Assembly: GCF_000177675.1 (NCBI RefSeq)
Contig: NZ_ADGX01000068.1
Location: forward strand, 1-46,303
Source: Parafrankia sp. EUN1f
Lineage (GTDB): Bacteria; Actinomycetota; Actinomycetes; Frankiales; Frankiaceae
Direction: 5' to 3'
DNA: 46,303 bases
Both the position numbers and the translations under genes were made by a program. Each line of letters begins with the position of its first letter. The first letter of the stretch is position 1. The notes beneath the pieces were generated by a model, which did not search any database, was not told where the DNA came from, and saw nothing but the letters and a program-made list of their open reading frames with translations. Below, one piece after another: positions 37,274-45,403 of this stretch.

Positions 37274-38188
37274 CTAGGCGCTGCGGGTGGGCGGGGTGTC
37301 CCAGTCGGGCAGAAGCGCGGACGGATCCGTGAAGGTGGTGAAGTCGGTCGTCTCGCGGAAGGCGGGGAGCTGGTAGAGGGCGCGGGCGTAGGACCACAGC
37401 AGCGGGAAGTCCGACAGCGGCGGCAGGACCGCCGGATCGCCGGCGCGGCCCCGGTAACGAACCAGGGACACCCACAGCCGTACATCGGCCTCTGTCAGCT
37501 GCCCGCCGGCCAGGTAGTCGGTGTCGGCGAGCCTGTCCTCGAGCCGTGCGAAAGCGCTGAGGAGCGTGGCGCGGATGGCGGTGTCCCGAGCCGCCCGGTG
37601 CACGCCGTGGTTCACCTGCGGGCCGATCCAGGAGTCGAGCTCGGCGATCTCGGCGCGCAGGTGCTCGGGGTAGGTGTCGGTGCCGTTCGACCAGGCGCCG
37701 AACTGGGTCGCGAGGTCGAGCCCGAGCGTGACGAAGTCGTTCGAGACGACCCGGCCGGTCTGCCGGTCCCACAGGGTGGGTACGGAGACGTGGCCGTCGA
37801 AGCCCGGCTCGGTCGCCTCGTAGGCGTCACGCAGCAGGGTGAATCCGTTCACCGGGTCCGGGCCGTAGGCCTCCCGGAACGCCCAGCCCCGGGCATCGCG
37901 GGTGCCGTCGACGTAGGAGACGCTGATGACGTCCTCGAGCCCGTGCAGGGCACGCTGCAGGAGGACCCGGTGTGCCCAGGGGCAGAACCAGCCGGAGTAG
38001 AGGTGGTAACGGCCGGGCTCGGCCCGGTATCCGCTGGAGCCGTCCGCGGTGATCCGTCCGGCGAACCGGTAGAGCGGGCGGGCGTCGGCGGGGTCGCGCC
38101 TGATCGTGTATTCGCCGTGGGTCGCCACGTCGGTGGGAGTGGCGAACGCCGGCCTGGTGCGCTGGGTGGTGTCCGTGGGCTGGGGCAT
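37274..38188 (-). CDS. Glutathionyl-hydroquinone reductase-like (Xi-class GST/YqjG/ECM4 family)
   Basis: A 304-aa thioredoxin-fold/GST-like enzyme. The catalytic site is 'YSGWFCPWAHRVLL' with Cys69, the CPWAHR signature of S-glutathionyl-hydroquinone reductases; 'VPTLWDRQTGRVVSNDF' is the cis-Pro and thiol-ligand region; 'LTEADVRLWVSLVRY' lies in the helical C-terminal domain. The family reduces thiol-quinone adducts. Actinobacteria usually make mycothiol and not glutathione, so the physiological thiol here may be mycothiol (inference). The ATG has GGAGGAAGAGGA upstream. Confidence 0.92.
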   Translation of the reverse strand: MPQPTDTTQRTRPAFATPTDVATHGEYTIRRDPADARPLYRFAGRITADGSSGYRAEPGRYHLYSGWFCPWAHRVLLQRALHGLEDVISVSYVDGTRDARGWAFREAYGPDPVNGFTLLRDAYEATEPGFDGHVSVPTLWDRQTGRVVSNDFVTLGLDLATQFGAWSNGTDTYPEHLRAEIAELDSWIGPQVNHGVHRAARDTAIRATLLSAFARLEDRLADTDYLAGGQLTEADVRLWVSLVRYRGRAGDPAVLPPLSDFPLLWSYARALYQLPAFRETTDFTTFTDPSALLPDWDTPPTRSA

Positions 38189-38262
38189 GAGGGTCCTCTT
38201 CCTCCTCCGGTCCGGCTTCTGCGGGCAGTGCGTGGCGGGTGGGCGGTCGGTCCGGTGGGCGG

Positions 38263-39042
38263 TCAGTAGTGGATCGGGCCGGGGGTGCCTCCGCCGGCGG
38301 CGATCGACTCTCCCGTGATGGCCGCGGCGACCGGCGAGACCAGGAACGTGACGACGGCCGCCACCTCGTCGGCTGTCACAACGCGGCCGATGGCGACGCG
38401 GTCACCGAAGGCGGCGTACTGCTCCTCGTCCAGCGAGATCGTGCCGCCGTGCTGGTCCGTCCTGGTGAACCCGGGGTGCACTGCGTTGACGGTGATGCCA
38501 CGCGGCCCGAGCTCGTCGGCGAGCGTCTTCGTCAGCGCGACGATGCCGGCGTTGCGGATCGAGCCGCCGACGATGCCGACCTGGCGGGCGGCGAGACCGC
38601 CGATGTTGACGATCCGACCCCAGCCCTGCTCCACCAGGTGCGGGATGACCTCCTGCGCGGCGCGCAGGTAGCCGAGCACCTTGACGTTGAAGTCGTCGGC
38701 GGCGTCCGCGGTGGCCAGTGCCCGGACGTTGCCCGGGGTGCCCGACCCGCCGACCCGGGCCGCGTTGTTCACCAGGATGTCGACCCCACCGAGCTCGCTG
38801 ACGGTGCGTGCGACCAGCTCGCGCACGGACTCGTCGCTGCCGGTGTCGGCGACGACCGGTACCACGACGCCACCGGTCGCGCTGGTCGAGAGCTCGGCGG
38901 CGGTCGCCTTGAGCCGCTCCTCGTCGCGTGCGGCGATCACCACCTGGACGCCCTCGGCGACCAGCGCGGCCGCGATGGCCCGCCCGATCCCGCGGCTCCC
39001 GCCGGTCACGATCGCGCGGCGTCCGTCAAGTCCCAGATCCAT
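38263..39042 (-). CDS. SDR family protein without the catalytic Tyr-x3-Lys
   Basis: A 259-aa SDR. It has the intact cofactor motif TGGSRGIG (residues ~13-20), 'VNNAARVGG' and the C-terminal 'FLVSPVAAAITGESI'. However, where classical SDRs have Ser...Tyr-x3-Lys, this one reads 'NIGGLAARQVGIVGGSIRNAG' (shortened), with Gly and Asn in place of Tyr and Lys. It may be a non-catalytic or atypical dehydrogenase of the 'RNA'-motif type seen in actinobacteria. The ATG at 39042 is chosen for its AAGGTGAG site and family N-terminus; the frame is open to 39111. It lies 74 bp downstream of the start of the GST-like gene on the same strand, so they may be co-transcribed. Confidence 0.88.
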   Translation of the reverse strand: MDLGLDGRRAIVTGGSRGIGRAIAAALVAEGVQVVIAARDEERLKATAAELSTSATGGVVVPVVADTGSDESVRELVARTVSELGGVDILVNNAARVGGSGTPGNVRALATADAADDFNVKVLGYLRAAQEVIPHLVEQGWGRIVNIGGLAARQVGIVGGSIRNAGIVALTKTLADELGPRGITVNAVHPGFTRTDQHGGTISLDEEQYAAFGDRVAIGRVVTADEVAAVVTFLVSPVAAAITGESIAAGGGTPGPIHY

Positions 39043-39861
39043 TATCCGCTCACCTTCGATAGATGTACTCGTCGCGCGGTCGCGTCCACGATGACGAAGA
39101 AAGAGAAGCACGAGACAGCCGTGGTTCGCGGCGGACTCCGCATTGAGCCTTTTCCTTCGTCGACTCGGACCCGTGGCATCCCCGACCGTGCACCGTGCGC
39201 CGTGAGATGGAAAAGGCCTATTGGCGCGGAAGAAACGGCGGGAGACGCGTCCGCTTCGCCGCGGGCAGGCCGGGTGGGTGCCGTTGCCCCAGCTGTCGGT
39301 GCCCCGGCTACCGAAGTCAGCTACCGACGCCGGATGTCATGGCGGCCGGCGTCCGGTCTCAGGTCGAACCCGCGCCCATGGGTAGTGGAACCGCCATCGA
39401 CACTGGTCCCGGGCCTGGCGGCCGGCGGACGGCGGCCGAGGCAGGGGACGGCGGTCGGTCTCATGGCGCCAGCATAGTTCATTATCTCGATCGGTCTAGT
39501 AGTGATGCGCCATCGCTGTCGTCGCGGGGTGCCGAAGCCTCGGGCGGGCCGGCGGGGATCGCCGTCGCCGCGAGGCTGCCGATCACAATTGAGAAACATT
39601 TCAGCAGTATTTTCTCGGGGAATTGCCGGATCGGTTGACGCGGGTTGTTTCGCGGTGCGACGCTCGCAGTCGGACCCGCCGAGAAAACCCGCGCCAGGGG
39701 AGGTCCGTGAATTCGGCGTGGCCCCGGTCGCGTGATGGTGCCGTCCGTGGTGCACGCCCACTTCGGTCGACATTCGTTTCCGGTTGCCGCGTGCCACCGG
39801 CGATGCCACGCCCGGCGGCCGACGCGGCGGCCGGCCGGGTGTCCGAGGAGAGCGACCCGCC
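39043..39861. other. 819-bp intergenic region between divergent SDR and SsuD-like genes
   Basis: No supported gene; the open frames crossing it lack family features. A/T-rich patches occur at 39470-39500 and 39590-39620 and could hold promoters for the rightward monooxygenase operon or the leftward SDR. Confidence 0.5.
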
Positions 39862-41040
39862 ATGCCCCTGCACCTGCACTGGTATCTGCCGACGAGAGGC
39901 GATGACCGGGGCATCGTCAGTTCGAACGGCGAGGCGGACTTCGGTGCGGACGGCGCGCGCAACCCGCGGTTCCGCCCGCCGACGATCGAGTACCTCGGTC
40001 AGATCGCCCGCGCCGCCGAACAGCTCGGATACGAGGCCCTGCTCACGCCGACCGGGCTGTGGTGCGAGGACGCCTGGATCGTCACCGCCGCGCTCACCCA
40101 GGTCACCAACCGGCTGCGGTTCCTCGTCGCGTTCCGGCCGGGGCTGATCTCCCCGACCCTCGCCGCGCACCAGGCGGCCACCTTCCAGCGGGTCTCCGGC
40201 GGGAGGCTGCTGCTCAACGTCGTCACGGGCGGAGACTCGGCCGAGCAGCGCCGCCTCGGTGACCATCTCGACCACGACCAGCGCTACGCCCGGACGGACG
40301 AGTTCCTCACGGTGCTGCGCGGTGTCGCGGGCGCGAAACCGGCCTTCAGCTTCACCGGCGAGCATTACGACATCCAGGAGGCGACCGTCGACGTCGCGCC
40401 CTGGGGGCGACCGCCGATCTTCTTCGGTGGAGCAAGCCCCGCCGCCGAGCGGGTGGCCGCCCGGCGGGCCGACGTCTACCTGGCCTGGGGCGAGACTCCG
40501 GCGCAGATCACCGAGCGGCTTGACCGGATGCGCTCGCTGGCTGCGGCGGCGGGCCGGGCGGACGAGCTGCGTTTCGGTATCCGCTTCCACGTGATCAGCC
40601 GGGACACCGCCGCGCAGGCGTGGGCCGAGGCCGACCGGCTGCTCGCCGGCCTCGACGACGCGCGGATCGCCGCGCACCAGGCCGTCTTCGCCGCGAGCGA
40701 GTCGGTCGGCCAGCGCCGGATGGCCGCCCTGCACGGCGGCGACCGCACGAGTCTGGAGGTGTACCCGAACGTCTGGGCGGGCTACGGGCTCGTGCGCGGC
40801 GGGGCGGGCACGGCGATCGTCGGCAGCCACGAGCAGGTCGCCGAGCGCATCGAGGAGTACCACGCGCTCGGCCTCGACCACTTCATTCTCTCCGGCCAGC
40901 CGCATCTGGAGGAGGCTTACCAGATGGCCGAAGGTGCGGCGGAGCTGCTGCGTGCGCGTGGCCTGCTGGCGGCACGGAGGCCCCACGATTCGGCTGGCGG
41001 TGTCCCCGGCGGCGAACTGCCGGCGGGAGCGGTCCGGTGA
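39862..41040 (+). CDS. ssuD: FMNH2-dependent alkanesulfonate monooxygenase-like LLM protein
   Basis: A 392-aa SsuD-like enzyme, predicted to use FMNH2 and O2 to release sulfite from alkanesulfonates. SsuD-like blocks: 'MPLHLHWYLPTRGDDRGI', 'YEALLTPTGLWCEDAWIV', 'RLRFLVAFRPGLISPTLAAHQAATF' (family-typical core), 'LLLNVVTGGDSAEQRRLGDHLDHDQRY' and 'HFILSGQPHLEEAY'. The ATG at 39862 has GAGGAG about 11 nt upstream. It overlaps the next monooxygenase by 4 bp (GTGA). No NAD(P)H:FMN reductase (SsuE) is seen nearby. Confidence 0.93.
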   Translation: MPLHLHWYLPTRGDDRGIVSSNGEADFGADGARNPRFRPPTIEYLGQIARAAEQLGYEALLTPTGLWCEDAWIVTAALTQVTNRLRFLVAFRPGLISPTLAAHQAATFQRVSGGRLLLNVVTGGDSAEQRRLGDHLDHDQRYARTDEFLTVLRGVAGAKPAFSFTGEHYDIQEATVDVAPWGRPPIFFGGASPAAERVAARRADVYLAWGETPAQITERLDRMRSLAAAAGRADELRFGIRFHVISRDTAAQAWAEADRLLAGLDDARIAAHQAVFAASESVGQRRMAALHGGDRTSLEVYPNVWAGYGLVRGGAGTAIVGSHEQVAERIEEYHALGLDHFILSGQPHLEEAYQMAEGAAELLRARGLLAARRPHDSAGGVPGGELPAGAVR

Positions 41041-42428
41041 CCGTCGGGGAGCGGCCGACCGGCGGGGAGCGGCCGACCGTCGGGGAGCGGCAGCGGCGGC
41101 TGACGTTCGGGGCGCTGCTGCACGGGTCCGGCGGTCACATCGCGGGCTGGCGGCATCCGTCGTCGCCACCGGGCGGGCAGCTGGACCTCGGCCACCACAT
41201 CCGGGTCGCCCGCATTCTGGAGCGCGGCACCTTCGACGCGCTGTTCCTCGCGGATGTCGTCGCGATCTGGGGCCATGATCTGGACTCGTTGCGCCGCACC
41301 GCTCGGGCCGACCACTTCGAGCCGCTCACCCTGCTCGCCGCGCTGTCGACGGTGACCGAACGGATCGGCCTCGTCGCCACCGCGACGACCACCTACAACG
41401 AGCCCTTCCACGTGGCGCGCAAGTTCGCCTCGCTCGACCACATCAGCGGTGGCCGGGCCGGCTGGAACGTGGTGACCTCGGTCGTCCCGTTGGAGGCGGG
41501 CAACTTCGGCCGGGACACCCACCTCGATCACCCGCTGCGCTACCGGCGGGCCGAGGAGTTCGTCGGTGTGGTCCGCGCGCTGTGGGACAGCTTCGCCGAC
41601 GGCTCGGTGGTCCGCGACCGTGCCGCGGGCCGCTACTACGACCCGGCCGGGCTGCGCCCGCCGCATCATGCGGGCGAGCACTTCACCGTCCGCGGGCCGC
41701 TGAACATCTCGCGGCCGCCGCAGGGCCACCCGGTGATCTTCCAGGCCGGCTCGTCGGAGACCGGCCGGGACTTCGCCGCCCGCCACGGCGAGGTGATCTT
41801 CACGGCGCAGGTGACGCTGGAGGGCGCCCAGGCCTTCTACGCCGACATCAAGGCCCGGGCGGCCGCGCACGGCCGCGATCCCGACCGGGTGGTGGTGTGG
41901 CCGGTGCTCGCGCCCTATGTCGCGAGCACCGAGGCCGAGGCCCGGGCCCGGCTCGACGAGCTGCAGGGGCTGGTGCACGACGACGTCGCACGTCGGCTGG
42001 TCCAGGACAACATCGGCGACGTCGACCTGTCGGCGTACTCGCTGGACGGACCCGTCCCCGATGTCGGTGTCACCAACCGCAGCCGGAGCCGGCAGGACAT
42101 GCTGCTGGACCTCGCGCGGCGGGAACGGCTGACGATCCGGCAGCTCGCGCTTCGCTTCGCCGCGGCCTCCTCGGTGGTGGGGACCCCGGAGGCGGTCGCC
42201 GACCACATCGAGCGCTGGTTCCGGGCCAGGGCCGCCGACGGCTTCAACATCAGCTTCCCCTACCTGCCCGGGCCGGCCGAGGACTTCGTCGACCAGGTCG
42301 TTCCCGAGCTGCGCCGCCGCGGGCTGTTCCGCGCCGAGTACGAGCAGACCACGCTGCGCGGGCACCTGGGCCTGGGACGTCCCACCAGTCGGCCGGCCGC
42401 CGCCGCGCCCGAGGTGACAACGCGATGA
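41037..42428 (+). CDS. LLM class flavin monooxygenase, NtaA/SnaA/DszA family (first)
   Basis: A 463-aa flavin-dependent monooxygenase. Diagnostic blocks: 'FDALFLADVVAIWG', 'IGLVATATTTYNEPFHVARKFASLDHISGGRAGWNVVTS' (family core, given as a landmark region around residues 110-148), 'FTVRGPLNISRPPQGHPVIFQAGSS' and 'FNISFPYLPGPAEDFVDQV'. Relatives oxidise nitrilotriacetate, sulfones, dimethyl sulfide or pristinamycin precursors, always with a separate flavin reductase. The first ~20 residues come from an 18-bp tandem repeat and are dispensable-looking. It is coupled by 4-bp overlaps to the genes on both sides. Confidence 0.92.
   Translation: MTVGERPTGGERPTVGERQRRLTFGALLHGSGGHIAGWRHPSSPPGGQLDLGHHIRVARILERGTFDALFLADVVAIWGHDLDSLRRTARADHFEPLTLLAALSTVTERIGLVATATTTYNEPFHVARKFASLDHISGGRAGWNVVTSVVPLEAGNFGRDTHLDHPLRYRRAEEFVGVVRALWDSFADGSVVRDRAAGRYYDPAGLRPPHHAGEHFTVRGPLNISRPPQGHPVIFQAGSSETGRDFAARHGEVIFTAQVTLEGAQAFYADIKARAAAHGRDPDRVVVWPVLAPYVASTEAEARARLDELQGLVHDDVARRLVQDNIGDVDLSAYSLDGPVPDVGVTNRSRSRQDMLLDLARRERLTIRQLALRFAAASSVVGTPEAVADHIERWFRARAADGFNISFPYLPGPAEDFVDQVVPELRRRGLFRAEYEQTTLRGHLGLGRPTSRPAAAAPEVTTR
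41043..41090. repeat. 18-bp tandem repeat at the start of the NtaA-type gene
   Basis: The unit GTCGGGGAGCGGCCGACC is present about 2.7 times with one change (copies at 41043, 41061 and partial 41079), in frame, encoding repeated (V/G)GERPT. The conserved fold starts just after it. Confidence 0.9.
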
Positions 42429-43810
42429 CCGCGCAACCGGGGCCGCCGCCACGGTCGGGGCCGGGGTCGGTTGCGGGCTCGGCGCGCCGCCGGGAGCTGC
42501 ACCTCAACGCGTTCCTCAAGCCACCGGGGGAGTTCCTCGCCGCCTGGCGGCACCCGAACGCAGCCGCGGACGCGGGCGTCAACATCCGGCATGTGATCGA
42601 GCTGGCCCGCACCGCCGAACGGGCGCGGTTCGACGCCGTCTTCTTCGCGGACCTCGTCGGGGTGCCCTTCGCCGGGCAGGAGGTGCTCAGCCGGGTCTCC
42701 GTCGTCAACGACTCCTTCGAGCCGACGACGCTCATCGCCGCGCTGGCCACAGCGACCAGCCGGATCGGGCTGATCGCGACCGCGTCCACCACCTACAACG
42801 AGCCCTACCACCTGGCCCGGACGTTCGCCTCCCTCGACCACATCAGCGGCGGCCGGGCCGGCTGGAACCTCGTCACGTCACTCAACGACGCCGAGGCGCG
42901 CAACTTCGGCCTCGACCGGCACGTCGACCACGAGCTGCGGTACGAGCGTGCCGCCGAGTTCTTCGCCGTCGTGACCGGGCTGTGGGACAGCTTCGACGAC
43001 GACGCGTTCCGGCACGACCAGAAGTCCGGCATCTACTTCGACGAGACGAAGCTGCACCGGCTCGACCACCGCGGAAAGCACTTCGCGGTCACCGGGCCGC
43101 TCAACATCCCACGCCCGCCGCAGGGCCGCCCGGTGATCGTGCAGGCCGGTGCCTCGGACGCCGGCCGGGCGCTGGCCGCCTCGGTGGCCGATGTCGTGTT
43201 CACCCAGCACGCCGACCTGGCCGGCGCGCAGGCGTTCTACGCCGATCTCAAGGCTGGAGCGCGGGCGGCCGGGCGCGATCCCGACGACATCGTCGTCCTG
43301 CCGGGCCTTTCGACCATCGTGGGCCGCACCCTCGGCGAGGCGGAGGACAAGCTCGACCGGTTGACATCCCTGCTGGACCCGCGGGTCGCGCTCGCGGATC
43401 TCGCCTACTGGCTGGGGGGCGTCGACCTGACGGCCCACCCGCTGGACGGGCCGCTGCCGGACCTGCCGCGTTCGAACCAGAGCCAGTCCGCCCAGCGGGC
43501 CATCGTCGAACGCGCCCGGGCCGGCGGCCTGACCATCCGCCAGCTCGCCCAGCAACGTGCGCGCGACGTCAGGACCGTGGTGGGGACGCCGGAATCGATC
43601 GCCGACCACATCCAGGAATGGTTCGAGGGCCGCGGCGCCGACGGCTTCAACGTCATCTTCCCGTATTTGCCGGACACACTCGACGACTTCGCCGCCCTGG
43701 TGATTCCCGAGCTGCGCCGCCGCGGCCTGTTCCGCACCGACTACACCGGGCGCACCCTGCGGGAGAACCTCGGCCTGCCCCGCCCGGCGAGCCGTTGGGC
43801 GGTGCCCTGA
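42425..43810 (+). CDS. LLM class flavin monooxygenase, NtaA/SnaA/DszA family (second)
   Basis: A 461-aa paralogue of the preceding gene: 'FDAVFFADLVGVPF', 'IGLIATASTTYNEPYHLAR', 'LDHISGGRAGWNLVTS', 'HFAVTGPLNIPRPPQGRPVIVQAGAS' (landmark), and 'FNVIFPYLPDTLDDFAALV'. The ATG overlaps the upstream TGA (ATGA). The two paralogues plus SsuD form a three-gene operon of two-component flavin monooxygenases without their own reductase, possibly for a multi-step attack on an organosulfur compound (inference). A weak stem, CTTCGCT/AGCGAAG at 43848-43876, lies after the stop. Confidence 0.92.
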   Translation: MTAQPGPPPRSGPGSVAGSARRRELHLNAFLKPPGEFLAAWRHPNAAADAGVNIRHVIELARTAERARFDAVFFADLVGVPFAGQEVLSRVSVVNDSFEPTTLIAALATATSRIGLIATASTTYNEPYHLARTFASLDHISGGRAGWNLVTSLNDAEARNFGLDRHVDHELRYERAAEFFAVVTGLWDSFDDDAFRHDQKSGIYFDETKLHRLDHRGKHFAVTGPLNIPRPPQGRPVIVQAGASDAGRALAASVADVVFTQHADLAGAQAFYADLKAGARAAGRDPDDIVVLPGLSTIVGRTLGEAEDKLDRLTSLLDPRVALADLAYWLGGVDLTAHPLDGPLPDLPRSNQSQSAQRAIVERARAGGLTIRQLAQQRARDVRTVVGTPESIADHIQEWFEGRGADGFNVIFPYLPDTLDDFAALVIPELRRRGLFRTDYTGRTLRENLGLPRPASRWAVP

Positions 43811-44024
43811 ACGACCTGGAGCTCACACCGCAGAACGCGTGCCCGGGCTTCGCTCTCCGGTTTCCGAAAAGCGAAGATGGTCAGGCCGCGCCCATGATTC
43901 CGCATACCAGTGGCCGCGTCCCGACTGAGGCCGACGCGCCTGGTAGGCGCGCCTGACGCTAGGGTCAGCATTGATCCCTATTTGACCGGATCGGGATCGG
44001 GACCTTGGGCGGGAAGGCGGCAGG

Positions 44025-45167
44025 GTGCGCATGAGCAGGTTCCGCCGTGTTCTCGAACCAGGCCCCGATGCGCGGATGGGCCGGCGGGCGCGCCTGGCGG
44101 TGGCCGCACTAGGTGCGGTGATCGTGCTGGGCGGCGGTATCGGGTTGGCCGTGTCCCTGACCGGCGCCGACGGCAGCGCTCAGTCCGCGGCGAGAACCAG
44201 GGTGCTGATCCTGGGCGATTCGGTCACCCAGCAGACCGCCGGGGACTACACCTGGCGTTACCGGCTCGCCCAGCACCTGAACCTCAGCGCGCCCGGCGCC
44301 GTCGACTTCGTCGGGGACCGCATCGACGTCTGGGACAACACCGCCGACAAGCCCGGTTCGAACGACTACGTCGACGCCTGGTTCGACCGGGATCATCACG
44401 CGGTCTGGGGTGACTCCACCCGCAAGGAGCGCGACGCGGTCGAGGGCCTGCTGCGCGCGACCCCCGCCGACGTGCTGATCGTGGCGCTCGGCGCGAACGA
44501 CCTCACCTATTCCTCGTCCCCGCAGCAGGCCGCCGACGACATGCTCGCGCTGATCAACAACGCGCGCCGGGTGAACCCCGACATCGACGTCGTCGTCGCC
44601 CAGGTCCTCGACCGCTCCGACTACGTCGGCGGGCGGGACCTGCAAGCCCAGGCAACCGCCTACAACACCGTGCTCGACCAGCAGGTCGGCAACTGGCAGA
44701 CCCCGACGTCGAGTGTCGTGGTCGCCCGCACCTACCAGGACTGGGACCCCTACCGGTACACCTGGGACGGCTCTCACCCCAACCCCGCCGGCGAGTACGT
44801 GATCGCCCGCGGGGTCGCGAACGCACTGGCCCAGCTCGGGATCGGCGCGACCTTCGGCCCGCTGTACGGTGACCTGCCCTGGCCGGCGACCGGCAGCGCC
44901 GTCACCGTCGACGGGCAGCCCGGCCAGCTCGCGCTGAGCTGGGCGGCGACGCCCGGCGCGACCGCGTATCTCGTCGAGCGGCGAGTCCTCTCGCGTGGCG
45001 AGCAGGAGTTCCAACGCCAGCCCGGCAGCCTGCCCGCCAAGCCCGGGACGAACACCTGGACGACCGACACCCTGCCGGCGGGAACGATCGCCGAATACCG
45101 GATCGTCCCGGTCAAGGGCACCATGACCGGTCAGCCCGGCTCACCCGGCCGCGCCACCACCCGCTGA
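44025..45167 (+). CDS. Membrane-anchored SGNH/GDSL hydrolase
   Basis: A 380-aa esterase/lipase-fold protein. A signal-anchor helix spans about residues 24-48. SGNH blocks: 'VLILGDSVTQQ' (catalytic Ser), 'VDVLIVALGAND'-type block III as 'LIVALGANDLTYSS', and block V 'WDGSHPNPAGEY' with the catalytic Asp and His. The last ~90 residues ('GQPGQLALSWAATPGATAYLVERR') look like a fibronectin-III-like module. It probably acts outside the membrane on an acylated glycan or lipid. The GTG at 44025 has GGGAAGG upstream; an ATG two codons later is an alternative. Confidence 0.88.
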   Translation: MRMSRFRRVLEPGPDARMGRRARLAVAALGAVIVLGGGIGLAVSLTGADGSAQSAARTRVLILGDSVTQQTAGDYTWRYRLAQHLNLSAPGAVDFVGDRIDVWDNTADKPGSNDYVDAWFDRDHHAVWGDSTRKERDAVEGLLRATPADVLIVALGANDLTYSSSPQQAADDMLALINNARRVNPDIDVVVAQVLDRSDYVGGRDLQAQATAYNTVLDQQVGNWQTPTSSVVVARTYQDWDPYRYTWDGSHPNPAGEYVIARGVANALAQLGIGATFGPLYGDLPWPATGSAVTVDGQPGQLALSWAATPGATAYLVERRVLSRGEQEFQRQPGSLPAKPGTNTWTTDTLPAGTIAEYRIVPVKGTMTGQPGSPGRATTR

Positions 45168-45254
45168 CCCCTTCGGGGCGTCTCCCGGACCGGGGAGCCT
45201 TCCCGGCCGCACCGCTCGGCGCAGGCTCGCCAGGAGATCGCCACCGACCTCTTG

Positions 45255-45282
45255 ACCATACACATGTCTAACTATGTATGGT
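45255..45282. promoter_or_regulatory. Operator-like inverted repeat
   Basis: ACCATACACA - 8 bp - TATGTATGGT: 9 of 10 arm positions pair. It is A/T-rich in a GC-rich setting and lies about 120 bp upstream of the membrane-protein gene. It suits a TetR/PadR/MarR-size dimer and overlaps a TATGTAT that could be part of a -10 box. The regulator is not in the window. Confidence 0.5.
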
Positions 45283-45403
45283 GCGGCGGCCCAGCCGGGT
45301 TCAACCGTCGATACCCGACGGAGTTCAGGAGCGGTCATGCCGGTGTCAGTGACGTTCATCAATGGTCTTTCAGGAGCGTGGTCGAACCTTTTAGGGGTAG
45401 CGC

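Noticed and set aside
39321..39962. A minus-strand frame in the gap before the SsuD-like gene
   Set aside because: It runs antisense into the SsuD-like gene and has no family features.
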